A stretch of 64,000 bases of DNA, taken from contig DVFJ01000038.1 in assembly GCA_018713325.1 (NCBI GenBank), positions 1 through 64,000 of the forward strand. The letters are read 5' to 3'. The notes beneath the pieces are model-generated. The model had not been told where the DNA came from. It did not search any database and saw only the letters and a list, made by a program, of their open reading frames with translations. Positions 1-9,062 of this stretch are shown in pieces. Each line of letters starts with the position of its first letter. Within the stretch, counting starts at the first letter, position 1. Source of the stretch: Candidatus Onthenecus intestinigallinarum (GTDB taxonomy: Bacteria; Bacillota; Clostridia; Christensenellales; Aristaeellaceae). The translations under genes and the position numbers were made by a program.

Positions 1-1431
1 CACTACGTAGTACTGGTTTACTTTGAGGAAAACGCGAAGAACGAGTCGGTGGAAAATATGCCAAACGCGTTTTGGGTGGAAGAAAACCATACGGCCACCA
101 TTCCAAACGAGGTTCCGCGGCGTGAAGGCTATCAGTTTGTGGGCTGGACGGAGGACCCTCAAGTCATGACCCCGCAATATTTTCCGGGGGCTTTGATCAC
201 CGTAGAGAACAAGAACATTGAACTGTATGCCCTTTGGACAAAGCAGTACTTTGATGACTTCCGTACAATCAACTACATCCCCAACGGCGAGAACGTCATA
301 TTGGCGGACAATCCTCAGATTTACAGAATCAACATGGAAGGTTTCCCCTTGATCAGCCCCGTGCGAGAGAATTATATCTTTACTGGCTGGACGTGCGATG
401 AAATTGGCCTTGCCGATCCGGAAAGGGATGTTATCGTTCAATGTACTGATCCAATTGGCAAAACAGACTATGTTAACAGGATCTATGTTGCCAATTGGCG
501 GCATATACCATACAACGTGATCTGGCGCAACTGGGATGGATCCTTGCTTGATATCAGCCGGGATGTGGAATTTGAAACCCTGCCGGTTTATGCGGGGCCG
601 GCTCCCGTCAGACCGTCGGATGGAATATCCTTCTATACTTTCACCGGCTGGACGCCCGAGATTACAAAAGTGACGGCAGATGCCGAATATACTGCTGTGT
701 ACACGGCGTATCCGTTGCTCAAGGTATCTTCCCCGGAGGATCAGGTGCTCCGGCCGGATGAGATGGCGACTTTTGCCGTAAGTTTCACCGGCGGCGAAGC
801 GAAAGTGACCTGCCAGTGGTATGTCATTCCTGCGGGCCAGAGCGGAGAGCCTTCTGCTGGAGTGGGCACGGCCATCAGCGGGGCTACGGGCGATACGCTG
901 ACCTTCACGGCAACGGAGAGCATGAGCGGCAACCGCTATTACTGCATCGTGCAGGATAGCGTGGGGCAGAAAGTGGTTTCCGAAGCGGCTGTGCTGACGG
1001 TGACAAGGACGCCTCTGGTACTGGTGAAAGGGCCGCAGGATGTGATCTGTTCTCCCGGCTCGGAAGCGGTTTTCAGCGTCGAAGTGACGGGCGGCGAGCA
1101 GCCCCTGGGCTTTCAGTGGTATGTCATTCCTGCGCGGAGCAAGCAGGCAGGGTTGTTTGCTGTCGCATATGCGGATGCTGATACGGCCGTGGATGGGGCC
1201 GATACTGATACACTGCGCGTTACCACTGCGGTGGAAAACGATGGTAATCGTTACTACTGCGTAGTGTGGGATCGAGTCGGGCAGAAGATCACCACGGAGC
1301 CTGCGCTGCTGAGCGTATTACAGCCGATGGAGCTTCCGCACACCGGGGATCATACATCGCTGTGGCTGTTGCTGGCCGCGGCTGCTGCTTCGGGCGCTGT
1401 GCTGATTGCAATCTGGCGCAGGCGGTGTTGA
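1..1431 (+). CDS. Sortase-anchored surface protein with B-repeat-like and Ig-like domains (5' partial)
   Basis: The frame is open from base 1, so the N-terminus lies outside the window. The visible 476 residues hold three short segments of the flagellar/InlB B-repeat type (GYQFVGWTEDP, NYIFTGWTCDE and FYTFTGWTPE), then two Ig-like domains that share a QWYVIPA strand and end in a YYCxV strand. The C-terminus has a sorting signal: LPHTG at bases 1333-1347, a hydrophobic stretch and RRRC. Sortase would link the Thr of LPHTG to the peptidoglycan, so this is a cell-wall adhesin-like protein; its ligand cannot be read from the sequence. Base composition is clearly less GC-rich than genes downstream of 2.6 kb, which suggests accessory origin. 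It is followed by a likely terminator. Confidence 0.88.
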   Translation, partial: HYVVLVYFEENAKNESVENMPNAFWVEENHTATIPNEVPRREGYQFVGWTEDPQVMTPQYFPGALITVENKNIELYALWTKQYFDDFRTINYIPNGENVILADNPQIYRINMEGFPLISPVRENYIFTGWTCDEIGLADPERDVIVQCTDPIGKTDYVNRIYVANWRHIPYNVIWRNWDGSLLDISRDVEFETLPVYAGPAPVRPSDGISFYTFTGWTPEITKVTADAEYTAVYTAYPLLKVSSPEDQVLRPDEMATFAVSFTGGEAKVTCQWYVIPAGQSGEPSAGVGTAISGATGDTLTFTATESMSGNRYYCIVQDSVGQKVVSEAAVLTVTRTPLVLVKGPQDVICSPGSEAVFSVEVTGGEQPLGFQWYVIPARSKQAGLFAVAYADADTAVDGADTDTLRVTTAVENDGNRYYCVVWDRVGQKITTEPALLSVLQPMELPHTGDHTSLWLLLAAAAASGAVLIAIWRRRC

Positions 1432-1522
1432 GTTTGCGCTGCCGGCGGAAAGCCGAAAGTGCGATTTTCCACGTTTGGCGCCAGGTCGTATTTTCGAGCC
1501 TGTCCAAGGCGAAAAGGTAAAC

Positions 1523-1567
1523 AAAATCCTCCTTTGTGTCGGGTGAGCCGGAGCAGAGGAGGTTTTT
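1523..1567 (+). terminator. Likely terminator of the surface protein gene
   Basis: An inverted repeat pairs AAATCCTCCT (from 1525) with AGGAGGTTTT (from 1557), with a GC-rich inner loop and a T-run at 1563-1567. It lies about 90 bases after the stop codon. Confidence 0.45.
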
Positions 1568-2467
1568 GCTGTGTATGTTGAAATCGGGTCCGTTTTCAAA
1601 TGCCGGAAAAGCCTGCTTCCAAGTGGTTCAGGCGTGCAATGCGGCAGGGATCATCAGCCTTTACGGGCAAATGAGCCGGTTGGTCTGAGAGGGAGCTTCG
1701 AGGGGCGTCTTAATGGGGCGATAGTCTTTCATGTCCGCGTTGTGCAGGATGAATTGCGGATGTTGCACAAGCGCCTGCTCCACAGCGTGGGCTGTTCGGC
1801 AATGCTGTTTTTCATGGCCGGTTCCCTGGAAATGGGGGCATTGGTGCAGCATACCTTCATCTCCCGAAGTGCCGCCACATCCACGGGGGAACGGCAGATC
1901 ACAGGGGAAAGCTGCGGCCACATGGCAATGGGTGAAGGCCGGATTGTGGAAGGCGAGCCGGTGGATGGAAGCGCAGCGGTTATCCATGGGCAGCAGCGTC
2001 TTGCTGCGCATGGATTTGGTGTGCCTGTAACCATGGATACGTAGGAGACCTGCCAAGCTTTTCCGGAAGGTGGCGCCATCAGAGCATTCCTGGCGGCGGG
2101 GAGGAAGATGATCGCTCAGCATGCCGGGATCCTGAGCCTGTCCAGGCGAACAGGCTGCTTTACAGGAAAAGCCGGGGCACAATGTTTACAAATCCCAATT
2201 CCCTGCATATCATGATAACAGGATGTATGGGACGTGATATGCCGTTTACGGCAAGGCAATGCGATAGACGGATGGACACAGATAGCCCGAGATGCTCAGG
2301 TTGCCCGTCATGGTACAAAAATGTTTTCGAAGTGAACCGGAAAATGACCAGATGGATTTGCGAAAATTTTGATAGGTTGATGATTGAATCATGAAAGGAA
2401 TCGGTGCAGGGTCAAGGAAAGCAGCAAAAAAGCGCATGGCATCTTGGCTGAGTCCCCGGAGACATCG
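1568..2467. other. Gene-poor, lower-GC stretch; no recognisable gene
   Basis: About 900 bases with only short frames on both strands, none with a recognisable domain or a convincing ribosome binding site. The near-identical sequence GAGCCTGTCC(A)AGGCGAA occurs at 1496-1513 and again at 2134-2150, the second copy being part of a small hairpin (AGCCTGT/ACAGGCT, 2135-2156). The segment may be the decayed remains of an accessory gene or mobile element, but no transposase motif could be read. Confidence 0.4.
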
Positions 2468-2505
2468 GGCCCGCATCCGGCGCGCGCCGGATGCGGGCCT
2501 CTTTT
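2468..2505 (+). terminator. Strong hairpin terminator
   Basis: A perfect 14-bp stem (GCCCGCATCCGGCG at 2469-2482 with its complement at 2485-2498) is followed by CTTTT. It insulates the nrdJ promoter from the gene-poor segment; no clear gene lies directly upstream. Confidence 0.7.
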
Positions 2506-2521
2506 GCCGCCCACGCCGCGC

Positions 2522-2550
2522 TTGAAATGGCGGCGCATCTGTGGTATCAT
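2522..2550 (+). promoter_or_regulatory. Sigma-A type promoter of nrdJ
   Basis: TTGAAA (2522-2527), a 17-base spacer and TATCAT (2545-2550). The predicted transcript starts near 2557 and has an 80-base leader containing a GTATCG/CGATAC dyad (2565-2607). No cobalamin riboswitch core was seen. Confidence 0.65.
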
Positions 2551-2638
2551 ACTAAATGCTGCATGTATCGAATGACGGGGACACCGGATATTGTGTGTCG
2601 CCGATACGGATGGAAAGTTGGGGAAAGGGGAACAAAAG

Positions 2639-4981
2639 GTGAACGTAAAGAAGCGTAACGGAAAGCTGGTCGCATTTGACGGCACGTTTATCGAGCGCGC
2701 GGTCGCGCTGGCCGCCGCAGCCGCCGGAGAACATGACGACGCCGCCGCGCGGCGCGTGGCCGAAGAGGTCCGCACGCGCGTGGAAAAGCTCGGCGGGGCC
2801 GAAGTCGACATCGAGACGATTCAGGATACGGTCGAGCAGGTGCTCTTTGAGCAGCAGCGCTTCCGCACGGCGCGCGCGTACATCCGCTACCGCATGGAGA
2901 AGGAGAAGGCCCGCGGCCGCGAGGACTGGCGCGAGGGCCTGCTGAGCAAGGAATTCCTCAGCCCCTACAAGCACGCGCCCAACCCCATGGACCAGCTGGG
3001 CTCGTTCGTCTATTCGCGCACGTATTCGCGCTACCTGCCCGCACAGGGCCGGCGCGAATTCTGGTGGGAGACTGTGCGCCGCGCGGTCGAGTACAACTGC
3101 TCGCTCGCGCCGACCTCGCGCGAGGAGGCGGAGTACCTCTACGACAACGTGTATCACCTGCGCCAGTTCCTCTCCGGCCGCACGCTGTGGGTCGGCAGCA
3201 CGCCCGTCTCCCGCGCCTACCCGCTGGCCAACTACAACTGCGCGTTCGAGGTGATCGACGACTACCACGCGTTCCACGACCTGTTCTACCTGCTGATGGT
3301 CGGCAGCGGCGTGGGCGTGCGCGTGCTGCGCGAGGATGCGGAAAAGCTGCCCAAGATCCGCACGAACGTGCAGGTCATCCACAAGGCGTACGATCCGCGC
3401 CCGGTTGAGGAGCGTCTGGAGTTCACGAACCTGACGTTTGCGACGGACACCGCGACGCTGGCCATCGGCGATTCGAAGGAGGGCTGGGCGCAGGCGCTGG
3501 ACCATTACTTCACGCTGCTGACCAGCCGCGAGTACAACAAGGTGCGCAAGATCGTCGTCGAGTACGACTCCATCCGCCCGCGCGGGGAGCGGCTCAAGGT
3601 CTTCGGCGGCACGGCGTCGGGCTACGAGTCCATGATGGCCATGCTGGACAAGATCCACAAGGTCGTCACGGCCGCCGGCGCGCGCGACGGCAAGCAGCTG
3701 ACGATGCTGCGCCCGCTCGACCTGCTGGACATCGCCAACATCATCGGCGAGAACGTCGTCTCCGGCGGCGTGCGCCGCACGTCGGAAATCGGCCTGATCG
3801 ATCAGGACGACGAGGACTGCATCAGGGCCAAGAGCGAGCTGTACCGCCAGGTCGACGGCCGTTGGGAGATCGACAAGTCCATCGCGCACCGCCAGATGAG
3901 CAACAACTCCATCTTCTACCGGCGCAAGCCGACCCGCGAGCAGCTGCACTGGCATCTGCAGCAGATGCGCTACTCCGGCGAGCCGGGCTGGGTCAACGAG
4001 GAGGCGGGCCTCAAGCGCCGCCCCAACTTCCGCGGCTGCAACCCGTGCGGCGAGATCCTGCTGGACAGCCACGGCCTTTGCAATCTGACCACGGTGAACG
4101 TCATGGCCTTTGTAAAGGACGGCGCACTCGACGAGGAGGCCCTGCTCGAGGCGCAGCGCCTGTCCGCGCGCGCGGGCTATCGCATGACCTGCCGCGAGCT
4201 GGAGATGCACCAGTGGAATGCCGTGCAGCAGCGCGACCGGCTGCTGGGCTGCTCCGTCACCGGCTGGCAGGACATGGTCAACGCCACCGGCATGGACCGC
4301 GAGGCGCAGTCGCAACTGCTGGAGCGCATGCGCGCCGCCGTGCACGACGCCGCCAACCGCCTGGCCGATCAGCTGGGCCAGAAGCGCCCGCTGCTGATGA
4401 CGACCGTCAAGCCCGAGGGCACGCTCTCGCTGCTGCCCACGGTCTCCAGCGGCGTGCACTACTCGCACGCGCCCTACTACATCCGCCGCGTGCGCATCTC
4501 CGCCGCCGACCCGCTGTGCAAGGTCTGCGAGGAGCTGGGCTATCCCGTCTTCCCGGAGGTGGGCCAGGACCCGGAGACGTGCAAGACCAAGGTGGTCGAG
4601 TTCCCGGTCAAGGCCCCGGCCGGCCGCGTGAAGGCGGACGCCTCTGCGATCGAGCAGCTGGAGAACTACAGGATGTTCATGCGCCATTACGTCGACCACA
4701 ACTGCTCCATCACCGTGCACGTGCGCGACGGGGAGTGGGATCAGGTCGAGGAATGGGTCTGGAACAACTGGGACGACATCGTCGCCCTCTCCTTCCTGAG
4801 CTATGACGACAGCTTCTATGAGCTGCTGCCCTATGAGGAGATCGACGAGGCCGAGTATGAGCGCCGGCGCGCCGCGATGCGCCCGTTCAACCCGTCGCTG
4901 ATCTGCAAGTACGAGCACGAAGAGACCGAGCTGGACATCGGCACGAGCGACTGCGTGGGCGGCGCCTGCCCGATCCGCTGA
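2639..4981 (+). CDS. nrdJ: Adenosylcobalamin-dependent ribonucleoside-triphosphate reductase (class II)
   Basis: A 780-residue cytoplasmic enzyme that reduces ribonucleoside triphosphates to deoxy forms for DNA synthesis, using adenosylcobalamin to make the thiyl radical. An N-terminal ATP-cone starts at VKKRNGKLVAFD. C201 (NYNCAFEV) and C481 (HGLCNL) are the expected redox pair, and C470 (NPCGEI) the thiyl cysteine; the 11-residue spacing of C470 and C481 equals that of C408/C419 in the Lactobacillus leichmannii enzyme. The C-terminal C772-VGGA-C777 pair matches its re-reducing CX4C tail. The GTG at 2639 is chosen because AAAGGGG sits 8 bases upstream; a TTG at 2591 has no such site. It is probably followed by read-through into the exported protein gene 15 bases downstream. 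Confidence 0.95.
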   Translation: MNVKKRNGKLVAFDGTFIERAVALAAAAAGEHDDAAARRVAEEVRTRVEKLGGAEVDIETIQDTVEQVLFEQQRFRTARAYIRYRMEKEKARGREDWREGLLSKEFLSPYKHAPNPMDQLGSFVYSRTYSRYLPAQGRREFWWETVRRAVEYNCSLAPTSREEAEYLYDNVYHLRQFLSGRTLWVGSTPVSRAYPLANYNCAFEVIDDYHAFHDLFYLLMVGSGVGVRVLREDAEKLPKIRTNVQVIHKAYDPRPVEERLEFTNLTFATDTATLAIGDSKEGWAQALDHYFTLLTSREYNKVRKIVVEYDSIRPRGERLKVFGGTASGYESMMAMLDKIHKVVTAAGARDGKQLTMLRPLDLLDIANIIGENVVSGGVRRTSEIGLIDQDDEDCIRAKSELYRQVDGRWEIDKSIAHRQMSNNSIFYRRKPTREQLHWHLQQMRYSGEPGWVNEEAGLKRRPNFRGCNPCGEILLDSHGLCNLTTVNVMAFVKDGALDEEALLEAQRLSARAGYRMTCRELEMHQWNAVQQRDRLLGCSVTGWQDMVNATGMDREAQSQLLERMRAAVHDAANRLADQLGQKRPLLMTTVKPEGTLSLLPTVSSGVHYSHAPYYIRRVRISAADPLCKVCEELGYPVFPEVGQDPETCKTKVVEFPVKAPAGRVKADASAIEQLENYRMFMRHYVDHNCSITVHVRDGEWDQVEEWVWNNWDDIVALSFLSYDDSFYELLPYEEIDEAEYERRRAAMRPFNPSLICKYEHEETELDIGTSDCVGGACPIR

Positions 4982-4996
4982 CGGGGGAGCAGGCCG

Positions 4997-5791
4997 ATGA
5001 GGAACGTGAAACGTAGGGGCCTCTTTCTGTTGCTGGCACTGCTGCTGACGCTGCCCGTGCAGGCGATGGGCCGGGGCGAGCTGACGTACCAGGCCGTCGG
5101 CGAGGAGGGCGCGGAGCCGGCCGCGGCCCAGACGGACGCGGCCCGGACCGAGACGTCGCCCGCGCGCGAGGAGATGATCGACGGCATCATCGACCTGGCG
5201 CAGCGCAAGTACGAGGAGACGAACGGCCGCGCCCAGCGCGCGCAGTATGCCAGCGACATCTACATCTGCAAGAACTTCACCGTATATCTGTTCAATCAGG
5301 TCGCGGTGGACTACCGCATGGCCGAGTTCCCGGACGTGGAGCTGTACATCCCCAACAACAACCCCAGCGAGGCCTGCGCGCCCTACGTCTACGGCCTGGA
5401 GTGGGAGGATGTGCCCGCCGAGGAGGGCAATCCCTTCTATGAGGCGGCGCGCTTCCGCTACGACAGTGAGTTGACGGACGCGGAGAACCGGGAGCTGGCG
5501 CGGCAGTTTCTCATGCAGGCGCAGCGCGGGGACTTCTTTCAGATGGCCGCGAACTACTACTACGGCGTGGGCGCGCACAGCATGATCTTCATTGCCGACT
5601 ACGACCCGGAGACCGACACCGTGCGCTGGACCGACTCCAACATGAAGGGCGAGCGCCGAAACGGCGAGCGGTACGGCTATGTGCAGTTCGACGCGGTCAA
5701 GGAGATCGACTGGTTCGTCGACGCCTTCTGCCGCAAGGGCTACGGCGCGACGATCTACCGCCTGCGCGGGGACATCGTGTGGGCGCAGTGA
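4997..5791 (+). CDS. Exported protein, possible papain/NlpC-like fold
   Basis: 264 residues with a clear signal peptide (KRRG, hydrophobic core to about residue 23, VQAMG). The mature part has a Cys at 91 in DIYICKNFTVYLFN, a His at 194 in GVGAHSMIF and a WTDSN segment near 215, an order that would suit a papain-like Cys-His-Asp/Asn site such as NlpC/P60 or CHAP. The phrase GDFFQMAANYYYG before the His also resembles those folds. This is a reading by eye, not an established family match. It lies 15 bases after nrdJ and ends at a bidirectional terminator, so it probably shares the nrdJ transcript without an obvious functional link. Confidence 0.65.
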   Translation: MRNVKRRGLFLLLALLLTLPVQAMGRGELTYQAVGEEGAEPAAAQTDAARTETSPAREEMIDGIIDLAQRKYEETNGRAQRAQYASDIYICKNFTVYLFNQVAVDYRMAEFPDVELYIPNNNPSEACAPYVYGLEWEDVPAEEGNPFYEAARFRYDSELTDAENRELARQFLMQAQRGDFFQMAANYYYGVGAHSMIFIADYDPETDTVRWTDSNMKGERRNGERYGYVQFDAVKEIDWFVDAFCRKGYGATIYRLRGDIVWAQ

Positions 5792-5800
5792 CGGACACAA

Positions 5801-5837
5801 AAAGGCCGTCCATGCAGGCTTTGCATGGACGGCCTTT
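5801..5837. terminator. Bidirectional terminator between convergent genes
   Basis: A perfect 16-bp stem (AAAGGCCGTCCATGCA and its complement) with a 5-base loop, with A-tract and T-tract on the two sides. It serves the exported protein gene (plus) and the MATE gene (minus). Confidence 0.9.
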
Positions 5838-5840
5838 GAC

Positions 5841-7208
5841 TTACGCGGCGGGCGACTGCGCGCGCTTCATGTCGCGCAGCGTGGTGTAGCCCAGCGGCAG
5901 CGCCAGGAGCAGCGTGCACAGATCGGCGACGGGTTGGCTGATCAGCAGCCCGGTCATGCCCAGCACGCGCGGCAGAATCAGGATCACCGGCAGGAAGAAC
6001 AGCCCCTGACGCGCCGCGGCGAGTACGCTGGCCTTGAGCGACTGGCCGATCGTCTGGAGCATCATGTTCGTCATCGTGATGTAGGAGACGAACGGGAACA
6101 GCACGCACTGGCAGCGCAGCGCGGCCGCGCCGATCTGTACGACCACGGGGTCGGCCTTGCGGAAGATCTCGATCACCTGCGGCGCCAGCGCAAAGCCCAG
6201 CGCGGAGAGCGCCACCAGGATGACGAACGAGATGCGCAGGCAGAAGAAGAACGCCTCCCGCACGCGCCCGTACAGCTTGGCGCCGTAGTTGAAGCCGCAC
6301 ACCGGCTGGAAGCCCTGGCCGAAGCCGAGCACGGCCGACATCGCAAACTGCATCACACGCGAGACGATGGACATCGCGGCGATGGCCGCATCTCCATAGG
6401 GCCCTGCGGCGAGGTTGAGCGCGATGGTGGCGACGCTGCCCAGGCCCTGGCGACACAGGGACGGCAGGCCGCCGCGCAGGATCTCGCGGTAGCGCGTGAG
6501 CGCAGGGCGGAACGCACGCAGCCGGATGGGGATGTTACTGCCCCGGTGCGTACCCGCCAGCAGCAGGCAGAAGCCGACGATCTGGCTCAGGCTCGTGGCC
6601 AGCGCCGCGCCGGCCACGCCCATGTCCAGCCCAAAGATGAACAGCGGATCCAGCGCCACGTTGAGCACTGCGCCGGACGTGATGCCGACCATGGCGTAGG
6701 AGGCGCTGCCCTGAAAGCGCAACTGGTTGTTGAGCACGAGCGAGGAGATCATGAACGGCGAGCCGAGCAGGATGAGGCGCGTGTAGTCGCGCGCATAGGG
6801 GAGGATGGTCGGCGTCGCGCCGAGCATGCGCACCAGCGGATCCAGGAAGATCAGCCCCAGCGCCATGACGATGAAACCCGTGATCAGTGCGGAGAAGAAG
6901 CCCGTGGAGGCCATCGTCTCCGCGCTTTCGTTGTCCTTGGCGCCGAGCTTGCGGGAGATGTAGTTGCCCGAGCCATGGCCGAACGTGAAGCCCAGCGCCT
7001 GGATGACGGCCATCAGCGAAAAGACGACGCCCACAGCGGCCGTGGCGCTCGTGCCGATCTTGCCTACGAAGAACGTGTCGGCCATGTTGTACAGGGAGGT
7101 GACGAGCATGCTCACGATGGTGGGCGCGGCCAGGCGCAGCACGAGCGGACGGATGGGCTGCGTGGTCATGACGGCGAATTTCTCCTGAGCGCTTTGCGGG
7201 GCTTTCAA
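5841..7208 (-). CDS. MATE family multidrug/Na+ antiporter
   Basis: About 455 residues with twelve predicted membrane segments; the signature LAAPTIVSMLVTSLYNMADTFF-type first helix and the repeated second half are typical of MATE exporters of the MepA/NorM type, which expel cationic drugs using a Na+ or H+ gradient. A TTG at 7208 is taken as start: AGGAAGAAGG lies 10 bases upstream, and the resulting N-terminus (KAPQSAQEKFAVMTTQP) is like that of family members. An in-frame start at 7274 is upstream of the promoter -10 box and is rejected; ATG 7169 is a possible alternative. The TTG overlaps the stop of an 8-codon leader peptide (TTGA), which suggests translational coupling. Confidence 0.9.
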   Translation of the reverse strand: MKAPQSAQEKFAVMTTQPIRPLVLRLAAPTIVSMLVTSLYNMADTFFVGKIGTSATAAVGVVFSLMAVIQALGFTFGHGSGNYISRKLGAKDNESAETMASTGFFSALITGFIVMALGLIFLDPLVRMLGATPTILPYARDYTRLILLGSPFMISSLVLNNQLRFQGSASYAMVGITSGAVLNVALDPLFIFGLDMGVAGAALATSLSQIVGFCLLLAGTHRGSNIPIRLRAFRPALTRYREILRGGLPSLCRQGLGSVATIALNLAAGPYGDAAIAAMSIVSRVMQFAMSAVLGFGQGFQPVCGFNYGAKLYGRVREAFFFCLRISFVILVALSALGFALAPQVIEIFRKADPVVVQIGAAALRCQCVLFPFVSYITMTNMMLQTIGQSLKASVLAAARQGLFFLPVILILPRVLGMTGLLISQPVADLCTLLLALPLGYTTLRDMKRAQSPAA

Positions 7209-7231
7209 GTGCGAACGACCTTCTTCCTCAT
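7205..7231 (-). CDS. Putative 8-residue leader peptide upstream of the MATE gene
   Basis: The transcript from the promoter at 7246-7274 begins with AGGAG, 7 bases, then ATG and the peptide MRKKVVRT followed by TGA. The stop shares bases with the TTG start of the exporter. Such short basic leader peptides are known to control some drug-resistance genes through ribosome stalling; here that role is inference from layout alone. Confidence 0.45.
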   Translation of the reverse strand: MRKKVVRT

Positions 7232-7245
7232 ATGTTGCTCCTTTT

Positions 7246-7274
7246 ATTATAACGGAAAAGTGAAAGAAACGCAA
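7246..7274 (-). promoter_or_regulatory. Promoter of the MATE gene
   Basis: On the minus strand TTGCGT, a 17-base spacer and a perfect TATAAT (7246-7251). It places the transcript start near 7239, just ahead of the leader peptide. Confidence 0.7.
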
Positions 7275-7398
7275 AGAAGATGTGAGATCTTCTCTCCGGC
7301 AATGCGAAAGATGGGCGCGACGGGGAAAATTTCGGTTTTTGAAGGGTCAAACGCCGTCAGGCGCGTCTAATGGGTGAGAGGCGAAAGGAGGGAACCGG

Positions 7399-7914
7399 AT
7401 GGATGCGCTGGAGAAGGAGCGCACGCTCGAGCGCCTGATGGAGCGCCACGGCGACGCCATCGTGCGCCTGTGCACGCTGCACCTGCGCGACGCGCAGCTC
7501 GCCCAGGATGCGGCGCAGGAGACATTCCTCAAGGCATATCGCGCGCTGGAGCGGTTCAGGGGCGAGAGCAGCGAGAAGACGTGGTTATCCCGCATCGCGA
7601 TCAACACCTGCCGCAGCATGCGTCGAAGCGCCTGGTTTCGCCTGGTGGATCTGGGCGCGCTGCGCGAGAGCCTGCCCGCGCCGGAGCGGCCGTTCGGCGT
7701 GGAGGAGGACGAGATGACGTTCGCCATTGCGGGGCTGCGCGCCAAGTACCGGGAGGTGATCCTGCTCTACTATTATCAGCAGATGAGGGTTGCCGAGATC
7801 GCGCAGGCGCTGGGCATCCCGGAAAAGACGGTGTCCACGCGCCTGTCGCGGGCGCGGGACATGCTCAGGCTCAGGCTCGAAGGAGGGAAAGCCGATGAAA
7901 CCGAGCGTGCGTGA
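7399..7914 (+). CDS. ECF-type RNA polymerase sigma factor
   Basis: 171 residues. Region 2 is seen in DAQLAQDAAQETFLKAYRAL and region 4 in LRAKYREVILLYYYQQMRVA followed by the helix-turn-helix IAQALGIPEKTVSTRLSRAR. It would direct RNA polymerase to a small regulon, perhaps including its own operon. AAAGGAGGG lies before the ATG. Its last 20 bases overlap the start of the DUF4179 membrane protein gene, the usual arrangement for a sigma factor and its regulator. The stimulus is unknown. Confidence 0.93.
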   Translation: MDALEKERTLERLMERHGDAIVRLCTLHLRDAQLAQDAAQETFLKAYRALERFRGESSEKTWLSRIAINTCRSMRRSAWFRLVDLGALRESLPAPERPFGVEEDEMTFAIAGLRAKYREVILLYYYQQMRVAEIAQALGIPEKTVSTRLSRARDMLRLRLEGGKADETERA

Positions 7915-9055
7915 GGCGATTGACGCACGCCTCTCCGGCGTGCGGATGAGCCGGGAGGACAGGGCGCGCGTGCTGGAACGCGCGCGAAAGGAGGAAGAAC
8001 GCATGCGCAAGAAGATCTCGACGGGGCTGATGGTGGCATTGGCATTGACCGCGCTGCTGGCGGGCACGGCGCTTGCGGCGGCCGGCGGCATCTTTGAATT
8101 CTTTGCCGGACGGGATGCAGGGATCGGCCTGGAGCCGCTGGAGCAGAACCTCGCGGGGGCGGCTGTCGCCACCGGGCAGACGCTGCTCCAGGATGAGGTG
8201 GAGTTGACGGTCGAGGAGTCGTACTATGACGGAGAGACGCTGTATCTCAGCTGGTCCATCGGCGGACAGACGCGCACGGAGGAGCCCTGGACGCCTGACG
8301 CTTCGCAGCTGGAGGCGATGGAGGCGACGCAGGCCGAATACCTGGATGTGGAGCTTTCGCCGGGGACGGGTGTGTTGGTGACGACGGTCTCCGAGGGCGA
8401 CGGCCTGGATCTGGCCGACGGCACGTACATCAACCCCTCGATGGGCGATTCCAGCGTGCTGGAGGATGGCACGCGCGTGAACTGGATGCGCTACGAGACG
8501 CCGTTGCCGGAAACGGCGCGCCAGCAGCAGAGCCTGGACCTGGTGATGACGCTGTACCGGACCCAGACCGCCTATTACATGGATGCGGACGGCGCGGCCT
8601 ATGTCATGAGCCTGTCGCATGAGCGCGAGGAACTGCCCTTCCGCATTGAGTGCACCGACGCCACGGCGCAGGCGACGGCAAGCGCCTCGTTTGAAAACTA
8701 CACGGCGGAGTGCACGGTCACGGCGGGCATCCTGAACAACGTCGCCGTCCATGCGAACGTCGTCCTCACCGGCATGCCGGCGGAGTGGTATGATGCGGTC
8801 GTCAGCATGGAGGATGCGGCGGACGCCGTCTACAGCTACAGGCTCTACATCGACGGGGAGCTGTGCCAGAAGTTTGACGCCTGGCTCAGCGGAGACGCGA
8901 CGCGCCTGGAGCTGTGGTTCGGCTTCATCCAGCCGCCGCTGCCCGAGACGGACGAGAACACATTCACCCTGGTGCCCGTCTACACCCAGAGCGGCGAGCA
9001 TCCGGATGAGGCGCTGCAGGGCGTCATTCGATACCCCACGGCGGTCAACCTCTGA
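7895..9055 (+). CDS. DUF4179-like membrane protein, probable anti-sigma factor
   Basis: 386 residues. The cytoplasmic N-terminus (about 40 residues, very basic and acidic) is followed by one membrane span (STGLMVALALTALLAGTALA) and a large outside region rich in beta structure. This is the plan of clostridial DUF4179 proteins encoded after ECF sigma factors. The ATG at 7895 is preceded by AAGGAGGG at ideal spacing inside the sigma gene, so translation is coupled. No HxxxCxxC zinc anti-sigma motif is present, so the contact with sigma, if any, must be of another type. The outside domain may sense an envelope signal; that is inference. Confidence 0.8.
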   Translation: MKPSVREAIDARLSGVRMSREDRARVLERARKEEERMRKKISTGLMVALALTALLAGTALAAAGGIFEFFAGRDAGIGLEPLEQNLAGAAVATGQTLLQDEVELTVEESYYDGETLYLSWSIGGQTRTEEPWTPDASQLEAMEATQAEYLDVELSPGTGVLVTTVSEGDGLDLADGTYINPSMGDSSVLEDGTRVNWMRYETPLPETARQQQSLDLVMTLYRTQTAYYMDADGAAYVMSLSHEREELPFRIECTDATAQATASASFENYTAECTVTAGILNNVAVHANVVLTGMPAEWYDAVVSMEDAADAVYSYRLYIDGELCQKFDAWLSGDATRLELWFGFIQPPLPETDENTFTLVPVYTQSGEHPDEALQGVIRYPTAVNL

Positions 9056-9062
9056 TCTTCCA

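Noticed and set aside
1571-2182. Open frames of 157 and 173 codons on opposite strands in the low-GC stretch
   Set aside because: Neither has a recognisable domain or good ribosome site. The Cys/His pattern of the minus frame hinted at a transposase fragment, but no DDE or other transposase motif could be read.
2551-2638. Cobalamin riboswitch ahead of the cobalamin-dependent reductase
   Set aside because: The 80-base leader has no recognisable B12-box or long four-way structure; only a short GTATCG dyad is seen.
2552-5800. A 1082-codon open frame on the minus strand opposite nrdJ and the exported protein gene
   Set aside because: It is the mirror of a GC-rich gene with strong codon bias. 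It has a repetitive Val/Ala/Leu/Arg/His composition, no domain and no ribosome site, and the plus-strand genes are certain.
7208-7274. Upstream start at 7274 for the MATE gene
   Set aside because: It lies at the -35 box of the best promoter, so the start would not be on the transcript.
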